A stretch of 25,569 bases of DNA, taken from positions 1,866 to 27,434 of the forward strand of contig DAVI01000037.1 in the NCBI GenBank assembly GCA_002505495.1, given 5' to 3'. The position numbers were made by a program, and so were the translations under genes. The notes below the pieces were generated by a model that was given only the letters and a program-made list of their open reading frames with translations, was not told the origin of the DNA and ran no database searches. Below, one piece after another: positions 9,703 through 17,634 of the stretch. The stretch comes from Euryarchaeota archaeon UBA59. Its GTDB lineage: Archaea > Thermoplasmatota > Poseidoniia > Poseidoniales > Thalassarchaeaceae. Within the stretch, counting starts at the first letter, position 1. Each line of letters opens with the position of its first letter.

Positions 9703-10653
9703 CTAATCGACGACGGTCAGCGAATAGGTCAGAGTTCGACTGTTCAACCACGGGTCGCCCTGCTCGATCAACTCGATTGTCACGACATACTCCCCGGCAG
9801 ATATCTCACCCAACCCAATCGACACACAAGCGTCGAATTCGTGTTTGACAATGGAATTTTGTTGCGACTTCCTAAGCCCGTCCCAGACAGAATCACAGCC
9901 AAGCGTTGAGACCGTCGCTGAAACCACTTCAACAGGAGATGAACCAAACTCACTTGAGAGGAGGGTCATACTCAAATTCGCCATACCGGGGTCGGTATTG
10001 TCGTTTATTGCGAACACCATGTACGCCTCTCCATCGCTGCCGTTGAGGTCGAGTGTGAAGGCACCTTTGGAACTCCTGAGGTTGTCAGAATCGATGAGTA
10101 CATCCTCGCCGTCGAGAATGATGACGGTGTAGGAGCCAGCCACATCTGGAGCAGCCACATCACCGAGAGGAGGGTTGACGAGGAGGAATGAGAGGGCAAG
10201 CCAGGTGAAGACATAGAGCATAGAAGCACGGAACCAGTTTCCGAAGGTGTAGCGAGACTTCCACGGTTCGGGAATCACCACCTTATGCAACGGCGATATG
10301 ACGACGACCAAAGCGAGCGGCAGGAACCAGAGGACATCCTTCGGCCCGCTCATTCCGGGCATCATGACATAGCGCATGAGGAGCGAAACCAGGCTGCCGG
10401 CGACAATTACCAACCACATCGAAAGAGCGTCGCCAACCTCCTTCTCCACATGGTCTGCCGGGTCGAACGGCTCCACCCCGAGCACTCCACCGGGACGCCT
10501 CTTCTTGCTACCGCCACCAGACTTCTTCTTGCCGGCTTCAGCCCGAGCCGCCTGCATGGCAGTGGAAATGTCGACCATGTTCTTCAGCCGTTGCGAGCGC
10601 GTTCTGCCTATCATGCGTTCGGGTATTGGTAGTCGGTCGAAGTGTGATGCCAT
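9703..10653 (-). CDS. Three-helix membrane protein with extracytoplasmic domain, unknown function
   Basis: A 316-aa protein. Residues 1-75 are hydrophilic and probably cytoplasmic, with a very basic Gly/Lys/Arg stretch (KKKSGGGSKKRR, about 42-53). Hydrophobic segments at about 78-98, 106-122 and 141-160 are likely membrane helices. Residues 161-316 form a Ser/Thr/Val-rich, probably beta-rich domain with two cysteines (about 253 and 276) that could form a disulfide, and an NLS-type sequon. I do not recognise a named family. Upstream, 10654-10707 separates it from the divergently oriented tRNA-Met gene. It is transcribed against the small ORF that ends at 9678. Confidence 0.8.
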   Translation of the reverse strand: MASHFDRLPIPERMIGRTRSQRLKNMVDISTAMQAARAEAGKKKSGGGSKKRRPGGVLGVEPFDPADHVEKEVGDALSMWLVIVAGSLVSLLMRYVMMPGMSGPKDVLWFLPLALVVVISPLHKVVIPEPWKSRYTFGNWFRASMLYVFTWLALSFLLVNPPLGDVAAPDVAGSYTVIILDGEDVLIDSDNLRSSKGAFTLDLNGSDGEAYMVFAINDNTDPGMANLSMTLLSSEFGSSPVEVVSATVSTLGCDSVWDGLRKSQQNSIVKHEFDACVSIGLGEISAGEYVVTIELIEQGDPWLNSRTLTYSLTVVD

Positions 10654-10707
10654 CCACCGAATCTGACCCCGAATCGTTCAAAGAGCGGAGGCGGGTCGCC
10701 GGTTCAT

Positions 10708-10837
10708 AGCCGGGGTGGCGTAGTTGGTGGCGCGTCGGACTCATAGGGCAGCCTTACTGGCAAGACGATGAGCGCAACAGCCCCTTTGAAATGTCTGAGA
10801 CATCCGAAGGTCGCGGGTTCGAGCCCCGCTCCCGGCA
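10708..10837 (+). tRNA. Elongator tRNA-Met (CAU) with intron at 37/38
   Basis: Exon 1 is 10708-10744 and exon 2 is 10802-10837; together they form a 73-nt cloverleaf. Acceptor GCCGGGG pairs with TCCCGGC (one G-U) and the discriminator is A at 10837. The D stem is GCGT/GCGC. The anticodon stem TCGGA/TCCGA (10734-10738 with 10803-10807) encloses loop CTCATAA with anticodon CAT at 10741-10743. The T arm is GCGGG-TTCGAGC-CCCGC. CCA is not encoded. The anticodon stem lacks the three G-C pairs of an initiator, and the acceptor and loop match archaeal elongator tRNA-Met. tRNA-Ile2 is the less likely alternative. Confidence 0.93.
10745..10801 (+). other. Archaeal tRNA intron (bulge-helix-bulge)
   Basis: The 57-nt intron interrupts tRNA-Met between positions 37 and 38. 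Loop bases CTCA (10739-10742) pair with TGAG (10795-10798) to form the 4-bp central helix. GGCA (10746-10749) pairs with TGTC (10791-10794) as the inner helix. The 5' bulge is T-A-G (10743-10745), cut after A10744, which is canonical. The 3' bulge is 4 nt (10799-10802) instead of 3 if the exon begins at A10802 as the 7-nt anticodon loop requires. It would be removed by the tRNA splicing endonuclease. Confidence 0.85.
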
Positions 10838-10945
10838 CTCAATTGCAGTCGAGTTGGCGCCCAGGCGCGAACACTCGGGGTTCCTCGGACAGAATGGCAA
10901 GGGCGAAGAGTGACGAGATGGGTTATCGGGCGAGCGTAGGCTTGA

Positions 10946-12334
10946 ATGACCGAGGGTCCACACGGAGCGTCGATGGTTGAGGCCTCCGAGGTTCCCGAAG
11001 TCGGCTCAAAGGTGCGCCTGAGGGCTAGCACATGGAACGGTGAGGTCGATCTCGAAGGCATTCTCCTAGCTCCGAGCGCTGATGCCCATATCACTGTCAA
11101 GTTGGTCAACGGCTACAATGTCAGCCACCCACTGTCGGCTGTCGAATCTGTCGAAGTGATATCGGTCGCCGAGTCCGGCTCTGTGTCCGAAGATGAGATC
11201 GTTGTGGCCGATGACGAATCTCTACCAATCGTTTTCATCATCCACACCGGTGGGACGATTGCGAGCAAGGTAGACTATGCGACAGGTGCGGTCACCGCCC
11301 GCTTCGAGCCTGAGGAACTGTTGGGAGCCGTGCCTGAACTTGCATCTCACGCACGGATTCGTACTCGCAAGTTGGGCAACATGTGGTCCGACGACATCAG
11401 AGGTCGCCACTGGAACCGGATGGCGGTGGCCGCTGCAGAGGCATTCGGCGAAGGGGCGGCTGGAGTAGTCATAACACACGGAACCGACACGATGCACCTC
11501 TCAGCGGCGGCTCTCTCATACGCCTTCTCCGGCAAGGGAGGAGTCCCCGCCGGTCGAATCGCCTTCACCGGCTCACAGCGGTCCTCCGACCGAGGCTCAT
11601 CAGACGGTGCCGAGAACCTCATCGCCGCAGTCCACTGGGCTGCTCATGGACCGACGCCGAGCGGCGCCTCGGATTCGGCCGTCATCGTGATGCACGAGGG
11701 AAGCGACGACGGGAAAATGGCGGTGCTGCCCGGCTGTGCGGCGCGCAAGAACCACTCCTCTCGCCGCGATGCTTTCACCTCGATCAACCAACCAGCTCTC
11801 GGTTCAATCGATGTCGTTGCCGGCAGAGCGGAAATCACCCTCACCGATTCCTACATGACGCGTGCCTCCGGCCAGGCAAGAGAAGTCTGCGAATCTCCTA
11901 CTCCGTTCTCGGAGGAGGTCCGTATTCTACAGCTGATCGCTGGCTCCCAACTATTCGCCGACCAAGTCACCCATGCCAGCAACCACGACTACGATGCAAT
12001 ACTAGTCCACGGCAGCGGCCTTGGCCACCTCCCGCTGGACGACCCGGGAGACTCTCCCGAAAACAGTGAACTCAAGGAGGCCTTCTCCGCCTACCTCGGT
12101 GGTGGAGGTACCGTCGTGATGGCAACCCAATGCATCTCTGGGCCCGTCCACTTGGACGTCTACAGCAAGGGCCGCGACCAACAGGAAATGGGAATTCTCG
12201 GGCACGGCTCAAACAGCAGTCCAGAATCGTCTCTCACAAAGTTGCACCATCTACTCTCAAGGGGCCTCTCTGGTGCTGAACTCGCTGCTGCGTGGAGCGC
12301 CGATTTAGTCGGTGAAAACCCCACAGACTTATAA
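10946..12334 (+). CDS. gatD: Glutamyl-tRNA(Gln) amidotransferase subunit D
   Basis: The L-asparaginase-like subunit of the archaeal GatDE complex. It releases ammonia from Gln or Asn for GatE, which converts Glu-tRNA(Gln) to Gln-tRNA(Gln). At 462 aa it has an N-terminal GatD-specific beta-barrel (about 20-75, with KLVNGYNV). The asparaginase fold follows: HTGGTIAS (T101 and T104 region), HGTDT (T180, D181), and FTGSQR with SSDGAENL. The ATG at 10973 is an alternative start that removes nine residues. The gene lies 108 bp downstream of tRNA-Met on the same strand. gatE is not adjacent, so the partner must be elsewhere. GatDE is restricted to archaea, making this a strong domain marker. Confidence 0.95.
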   Translation: MTEGPHGASMVEASEVPEVGSKVRLRASTWNGEVDLEGILLAPSADAHITVKLVNGYNVSHPLSAVESVEVISVAESGSVSEDEIVVADDESLPIVFIIHTGGTIASKVDYATGAVTARFEPEELLGAVPELASHARIRTRKLGNMWSDDIRGRHWNRMAVAAAEAFGEGAAGVVITHGTDTMHLSAAALSYAFSGKGGVPAGRIAFTGSQRSSDRGSSDGAENLIAAVHWAAHGPTPSGASDSAVIVMHEGSDDGKMAVLPGCAARKNHSSRRDAFTSINQPALGSIDVVAGRAEITLTDSYMTRASGQAREVCESPTPFSEEVRILQLIAGSQLFADQVTHASNHDYDAILVHGSGLGHLPLDDPGDSPENSELKEAFSAYLGGGGTVVMATQCISGPVHLDVYSKGRDQQEMGILGHGSNSSPESSLTKLHHLLSRGLSGAELAAAWSADLVGENPTDL

Positions 12335-12339
12335 TTCAA

Positions 12340-12372
12340 TTCCAATTGGTAAAATCAAATCACCAATTGGAA
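12340..12372. promoter_or_regulatory. Paired CCAATTGG palindromes, candidate operator upstream of the carboxylase gene
   Basis: Two copies of the perfect 8-bp palindrome CCAATTGG (12342-12349 and 12363-12370) lie exactly 21 bp apart, two helical turns. With flanks they make an 11-bp inverted repeat (TTCCAATTGGT and ACCAATTGGAA) around an 11-nt AT-rich centre. The element sits in the 96-bp gap between gatD and the carboxylase gene, in markedly AT-richer DNA than its surroundings. An operator or a gatD 3'-end hairpin both fit. Confidence 0.5.
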
Positions 12373-12430
12373 AATTGCGTAGAACCACACGCCGCTACCG
12401 TGATTCACCCTCTCGGCTCCCAAGTGACGC

Positions 12431-13996
12431 GTGCCCCCGCCCGCGCAAGGTCGCCGCGACCTCTCAGAAGACTTGCTCCAGCGTCGCCAGCGGGCGGCAG
12501 CCGGCGGTGGCCGAGCGAAGATGGATAGCATCAGGGAGTCCGGCCGTGGGACCGCGAGGGAAAGGATGTCGGCACTCTTGGATGAAGGCTCTTTCGTGGA
12601 GGTTGACACCTTCGTAACCCACCGTAACCACGACTTCAATCTGCACATGCATCCAATCGAAGGAGATGGCGTCATCTGCGGACACGGCACGGTTGACGGC
12701 CGTCGCATCTTCTGCTTCTCGCAGGATTTCTCGGTGTTCGGCGGCTCGATGGGAGAGATGCACGCACTGAAGATCGGCAAGGTTGCCGAGATGGCAGAAC
12801 GGGCGCGCATTCCACTCGTCGGAATATGGGACGGCGGAGGTCAACGAGCCCATGACGGAGTACACTCATTGGCTGGGACCGGGGAGTTGCTCGACCGGTT
12901 GATCGCCTGTAGTGGCCGCATTCCGATGATCAGCCTGGTGCTCGGTCCAGTGGTCGGCGTCTCTGCTCTGGCGGTTGGTATTAGCGACTTCGTGGTTCTC
13001 GGCCGCGAACATGGTCAACTATTCCTCTCCAGCCCCCTCGAAACTGAAGAGAGCGCCTCTGGTGAATTGACCCCCGGAGAGTTAGGTGGAGCTGACCTGC
13101 ACGCGAGCCGCTCGGGAATCGCCTGCCAGATTGCCGAAGACGAGGATGATGCGATGTCCATCGTTTCGGAGCTACTCTCATTTCTGCCTGACCACTGCCT
13201 TGCAGAACCCCCATTGGTCGAAACTGGTGACGACCCCGAGCGCTTGTGTGACGAGTTGACGTCGATCGTCCCAGATGACCCGAATCGACCGTACGACATG
13301 GTGAAAGTCATCGAGGAAACGGTTGACGACGGCCATTTCGTTGAACTGTTCGAGTACTACGCTGACAACATCATCGTCGGGTTTTCCCGGCTCGAAGGAA
13401 CCACAGTCGGAATCGTCGCAAACCAACCGAAGGTCCTCGCCGGTTGTCTCGACATTGATGCCTCGGTCAAGGCGGCGCGCTTCATCCGTACCTGTGACTG
13501 CTTCAACATCCCACTCCTAACCTTCGTGGACGTCCCGGGCTTCCTACCAGGGACCGTGCAGGAATGGGGAGGAATCATTCGCCATGGTGCTAAACTCCTC
13601 TTCGCCTACGCAGAGGCGACCGTCCCGAAGATGACTGTGGTCACTCGCAAAGCGTACGGAGGAGCCTACCTCGCAATGTCGTGCAAGCACCTGCGTTCCG
13701 ACTACAACGTCGCTTGGCCGACTGGGGAACTCGCCGTCATGGGCGCCGAAGGCGCCGTGAAGATCATCCATCGACGAGAACTGGAGGCGTCAGAAGACCC
13801 CGCTGGGACTCAGAGAGAACTCGTCGCCGACTACAAGCACAAATTCGGCGACCCCTATGTCGCCGCCAAACACGGCTGGCTAGACGACGTCATCGAACCG
13901 CAGGAAACCCGCCTCCGGCTGGTCCGCGCCCTGCGCCTGCTCCGCTCAAAGCGAGAGTGGACTCCACCCAAGAAACACGGCAACATCCCGCTGTGA
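12431..13996 (+). CDS. Acyl-CoA (propionyl/acetyl-CoA type) carboxylase, carboxyltransferase beta subunit
   Basis: A 521-aa biotin-dependent carboxyltransferase of the PccB/AccD5/MmdA family. It moves CO2 from carboxybiotin to an acyl-CoA. Family landmarks are GTARERMSALLDEGSF (N-terminal), FSQDFSVFGGSMGE, SLAGTGE, LAGCLDID-SVKAARFIR, FVDVPGFLPGT, GGIIRHGAKLL and KAYGGAYLAMSCKHL. The second oxyanion site (G410-G411-A412) is intact. The first crotonase half differs from the usual consensus: GGGQR for GGARI, and G176-V177-S178 where GGA is normal. A GTG start is used; an in-frame stop at 12425 excludes anything longer. The biotin carboxylase and biotin carrier subunits are not in the window. 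It could be a standard PccB or a paralogue of altered specificity. Confidence 0.9.
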   Translation: MPPPAQGRRDLSEDLLQRRQRAAAGGGRAKMDSIRESGRGTARERMSALLDEGSFVEVDTFVTHRNHDFNLHMHPIEGDGVICGHGTVDGRRIFCFSQDFSVFGGSMGEMHALKIGKVAEMAERARIPLVGIWDGGGQRAHDGVHSLAGTGELLDRLIACSGRIPMISLVLGPVVGVSALAVGISDFVVLGREHGQLFLSSPLETEESASGELTPGELGGADLHASRSGIACQIAEDEDDAMSIVSELLSFLPDHCLAEPPLVETGDDPERLCDELTSIVPDDPNRPYDMVKVIEETVDDGHFVELFEYYADNIIVGFSRLEGTTVGIVANQPKVLAGCLDIDASVKAARFIRTCDCFNIPLLTFVDVPGFLPGTVQEWGGIIRHGAKLLFAYAEATVPKMTVVTRKAYGGAYLAMSCKHLRSDYNVAWPTGELAVMGAEGAVKIIHRRELEASEDPAGTQRELVADYKHKFGDPYVAAKHGWLDDVIEPQETRLRLVRALRLLRSKREWTPPKKHGNIPL

Positions 13997-14004
13997 ACCC
14001 GCAT

Positions 14005-17000
14005 CTAATCGACGTATTCGGTATCCTTCCGCATTAGGTAGACGATAACCCCGCCAGCCACCAACAGGAAGCCGAGCCCTACCAGAAGGATGAGAGCTCC
14101 AGAGAGTCCGGTTTCGGATCCACCTGAGGAAGCCCCGGCAGCGTTCGGGTCTGAGTTTGAAACCCAGTAGGTAGCGATTTCACTAATCGAGTCGCCGTCG
14201 TTCACCCGCAGGTTCAGCTCGTGGTCACCGTAGGTCAGAGCGTTAGTCAGCAGGTCCGCCTGACACTCATAGTTGGAAGTCAAAGATTCGGCACAGGATG
14301 GCGAAATCTCTCGCCATTCGCCGTCATCCCAGTTGTATTCAACGGTCCACGGTCCTGATGAGTCGGGGTCGGTGATGTCGAAGCGGAGTCTCGTCATGTT
14401 GTTTTCAATGTCGGCTGGTCGCTGCCAAGTGACGATTGTCGGATCATCCACGCCTGCCACAACGATGCGAATCGGTTGCCTTACTTCGGTCTCGCCGTCG
14501 CTCGCCACCAACGCCCAGTTCACGGCTCGCCCGAACCAGTCATTGTTCGGCGTGATGCGCAACTGCTCATGCCATAGTTCGACTGTGACATTCTCCTCGC
14601 CCGCTTCCAATGTGATGTTCAGTTCGTCACCGTCAGGGTCCCAGACCATCTCGTGGAGTGGTCCGGTGTAAACCTCGTCCTCCGACATCAGAATCTCTGT
14701 GAAGTTGAACAGCGGTGGGTCGGCCACCGGCGTCACAATCACTGTCACTGTCATCCAAGAACATGCTGCACCATTCAGCCGGTGGCGAATGCAGACCTCA
14801 AACGACTCTTGGCCATTCCAGTGAAGGACCGGCCGTACCGAAACCAGCGACCCGTTTGTGGTCAGGCCGAGCCTAGCGGTCTGAACCGGTGTGGCGTTGT
14901 GACTGCGTACGGTCGCCGGGTCACCCTCCTCATCCCAGCCGTACGGCGTGAGGTCAAATTCGGAGACATCAGAGTCCTCAGCGATGGTGAATGATGGGTG
15001 TTCTGCGACGATGAACGGGTCATCTTGCCATTCGTTGACAACATCAAAACAAAAGGGGACTTGAAGTGGCGGATTGCCCGGAGAGCCTTCATCGCGAATC
15101 TCTCCACAGACCTCGAAGGTAGAGTCTTCCAACCGACCATTCCAGTCGGAGACGTCCTCCATTCTCAAGAAGCGCCCATTTCCAATCACATCCCACTGCA
15201 AGGCCGGATCAAGGTCGCCTTCACCCTTCGCTGAGAAGGTCAGCGTGTTGGTAATCAATCGAATCTCATGACCGTCCGGGTCACTCGCCAACTGGCTCGC
15301 ATTGACCGATAGTACGCCACTCTCAGGAAGCACGAAGGACGGCATGGGGGAATTGAGCTGGGGTGGTGCGTTTGCCCGCTCAAAGGAGATGCTTGTCGAG
15401 GCTCGCTGGCCGTCGTGTGAAACCCGAAGTGTCGCCGTATGGTAGCCCGGGGTGAGCGCAAACGGTGACAAGTCGCAAGTTGCCGTCTGATTGGAGATGT
15501 TCCATCCGCCGCTCGTCCAAACATCCTCTCCGACCACTCGACAATCCACCGTCAGATTCCATGGTGCCGAACCAAGGTCCCTCTCACTGACCACCGCTTC
15601 AAGGTGAATGATGTCACTCACCGTCACCGCAGATGAAGAGGCATACAACTCCCAATTGCCTGATTCAAAATCGTACAGCCAAGTCTCGTCACAGTCGTCG
15701 TCGCAACCAGAGCCTCCGAACAGAACTAACTTGTTGGCGCCGGGGTCGAATGCCATTTCGCCCGGGTTTTCTCGATACGGTGCCCCGGTTGAGGGGAGTT
15801 CCAACCAAGTAAGATTGATCATATCAAACGCCCAAAGTTCACGGTCGCCCTCACCCCATGTCGAGTCGTAGATGTAGGCAATCTCTCGCTCGTAATCCAT
15901 CGCTGTAGCCATGTATGCGCGGCCGCTGGGGTGACCGGATTGCAAGGCTAGTCTGGACCAGGTGTCCGTCTCGCCATTGAACATCCAAGTTTCGTTAGAA
16001 CTTTCGAATTCGGAATCGAGACCTCCGAAGAGAAAGGAGCGATTCCAAGATTCCGAGAAGAACATGGACCCACCGAGAATACCCTGCGGAACCAAAAACG
16101 TCTGAATCTCCTCCCAAACGGCTGCTGTGGGGTCAAACGCCCAAGTTTCGTTTATGCCCTCCCAACTCTCGTTCGAACCGCCATACGAAATGAAGGCCTC
16201 CCGGCCCCCATCATAGACCATCGAGTTGCTAAAGTTCGCATTGGGGCGAACACCTTCGGAGTATGCCGTCCAAGTGCCCGACCAACCGTTCCAGTTCCAC
16301 AGCGTTGGGCTGCCATCTGCGGTCGCACCGAAGAGCAGTCCGTTCGCCTCACCATCGAAGCCAAAGGCGCCGGTACCTACTGTGTTCGGCGCACCGCTCT
16401 GCAATTCCCATTCGCCCGAACCATTGAGGTCGAGAGTCCAAAAGTCATCGAGGTTGCCGTCCCAACTCCCACCCACCATCACAGTTTTCTCAGCGATCGG
16501 GTCGTAGAACATCTGGTGGTACTGACGGCCGGTGGGGGCGAGAACTACATTTTCTGCGGATGTCATCCTGTAGAATTGGTTGGCGGCCAGGTTTTCCGAT
16601 AGGTAGGAGTCGGAGTCTGAAGGATCGCCCGGGTTGTTCTCCCGGCTGGTCGCTCGGTACCACCTGTCTTCGTTACCTTTCAGCGTGAGATCAAGATATG
16701 GCTTGATTTTTGAAATCGCATGAGCCTGCTGCTCTTCCGCACTCATCGTCGCATCGCCGTCGAACAGGTTGTCGAGGAATGACTGGTCATCTTCGTATTG
16801 GACATGGTTCGCTCCAACCACCTCTAGAAGTTGCCATCCACCCTTCCAATAGTCGAGGAATGGGATGGCGTGCTCGTTGGCCGCGGCCACCTCGTCGACC
16901 GTGCCCGTGAGGAAGAGTGCGTGGTTGGGAGCTGCCTGGTCGAAGGCATCCAGAGTGGTGCCGGTCTGGTCGGTGTCCAAGCCGAGCCCAATGAGTGCCC

Positions 17001-17586
17001 TTGGAGGTTGGGCGCCGTTGCCTAGTAACCTCCCCCATTGAGCGTTGACAACTGCTGCAAGTCCAGCACCTCTACCATGGCCAGCGACCCCCCAGTGGTC
17101 CATGTCGATGCAGCCCTGAATACCGGGTGGGTCGTCTAAGTCTCCCCCTGAGTAGTTCATGTAGCCCATCTTGGCAATCAACTCTGAATGGTCCATCACA
17201 GCGGGCCATGCCCGGTCGGCGGAACGCTCCTCACCGATTACGACGACGATGTATCCACCCCTTGCAAGACCTCGTCCAATCCACTCGTAAGCATCACGAT
17301 CCTCGCCGTCGTCGCCGTGGAATACGAGCCACGGATATGGCGCCCAAGCGCAGTCCACCGGCACATCTTCACCGGCAGAGGAAGCTGGGTAGTAGAGACG
17401 AACATCGATTTGATTGGAATCATAATCTTGGTAGGTACTATCCTGCCAACCGACCTCAAAGCGGTTTGGAGCCACCGACCCGGTGAAGTTTGAGGATTCC
17501 TCCCGCGCCGCAGAGGAGAGCATGGCGACGGAGGAGAACAGCATCAGGAAAGTGATGAGGTGAGCCTTCCCTCGCGCATGCGCCAT
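14005..17586 (-). CDS. Membrane-anchored protein: inactive-looking alpha/beta hydrolase domain, kelch propeller, Ig-like repeats
   Basis: A 1193-aa protein with an N-terminal signal peptide (residues 1-27, ending SSAA). Residues 55-300 resemble dienelactone hydrolase/PAF-acetylhydrolase folds (RLYYPA, PWLVFHGDDG, WGVAGHGRGAG, FLTGTVDE, VGANH). The nucleophile elbow GxSxG reads G-H-G171-R-G, so the catalytic Ser is replaced by Gly, while D231 and H261 remain. Residues about 355-670 hold six kelch-like repeats (FGG and ETW-FD motifs) that should form a beta-propeller. Residues 680-1150 contain Ig/cadherin-like domains (DPDGHEI, DPDGDEL, DPDSSGP). A membrane helix at about 1162-1184 and a short charged tail anchor the C-terminus. 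It lies 48 bp downstream of aroE and converges on the carboxylase gene with an 8-bp gap. Ligand unknown. Confidence 0.85.
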   Translation of the reverse strand: MAHARGKAHLITFLMLFSSVAMLSSAAREESSNFTGSVAPNRFEVGWQDSTYQDYDSNQIDVRLYYPASSAGEDVPVDCAWAPYPWLVFHGDDGEDRDAYEWIGRGLARGGYIVVVIGEERSADRAWPAVMDHSELIAKMGYMNYSGGDLDDPPGIQGCIDMDHWGVAGHGRGAGLAAVVNAQWGRLLGNGAQPPRALIGLGLDTDQTGTTLDAFDQAAPNHALFLTGTVDEVAAANEHAIPFLDYWKGGWQLLEVVGANHVQYEDDQSFLDNLFDGDATMSAEEQQAHAISKIKPYLDLTLKGNEDRWYRATSRENNPGDPSDSDSYLSENLAANQFYRMTSAENVVLAPTGRQYHQMFYDPIAEKTVMVGGSWDGNLDDFWTLDLNGSGEWELQSGAPNTVGTGAFGFDGEANGLLFGATADGSPTLWNWNGWSGTWTAYSEGVRPNANFSNSMVYDGGREAFISYGGSNESWEGINETWAFDPTAAVWEEIQTFLVPQGILGGSMFFSESWNRSFLFGGLDSEFESSNETWMFNGETDTWSRLALQSGHPSGRAYMATAMDYEREIAYIYDSTWGEGDRELWAFDMINLTWLELPSTGAPYRENPGEMAFDPGANKLVLFGGSGCDDDCDETWLYDFESGNWELYASSSAVTVSDIIHLEAVVSERDLGSAPWNLTVDCRVVGEDVWTSGGWNISNQTATCDLSPFALTPGYHTATLRVSHDGQRASTSISFERANAPPQLNSPMPSFVLPESGVLSVNASQLASDPDGHEIRLITNTLTFSAKGEGDLDPALQWDVIGNGRFLRMEDVSDWNGRLEDSTFEVCGEIRDEGSPGNPPLQVPFCFDVVNEWQDDPFIVAEHPSFTIAEDSDVSEFDLTPYGWDEEGDPATVRSHNATPVQTARLGLTTNGSLVSVRPVLHWNGQESFEVCIRHRLNGAACSWMTVTVIVTPVADPPLFNFTEILMSEDEVYTGPLHEMVWDPDGDELNITLEAGEENVTVELWHEQLRITPNNDWFGRAVNWALVASDGETEVRQPIRIVVAGVDDPTIVTWQRPADIENNMTRLRFDITDPDSSGPWTVEYNWDDGEWREISPSCAESLTSNYECQADLLTNALTYGDHELNLRVNDGDSISEIATYWVSNSDPNAAGASSGGSETGLSGALILLVGLGFLLVAGGVIVYLMRKDTEYVD

Positions 17587-17634
17587 GACTCGCTGCTTTG
17601 CAGCGACCGCCTTTGAACCGCTCGCCGTGCAGAG

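Noticed and set aside
10741..11109. Minus-strand frame of 122 aa over the tRNA and gatD start
   Set aside because: It covers the tRNA-Met gene and the conserved start of gatD and has no recognisable motif.
11383..12069. 228-aa Arg-rich plus-strand frame
   Set aside because: It lies out of frame inside gatD; the Arg/Pro-rich composition is typical of a shifted frame in GC-rich DNA.
12312..12617. 101-aa frame bridging gatD and the carboxylase gene
   Set aside because: It overlaps both real genes out of frame and has low-complexity Arg/Ser/Pro composition.
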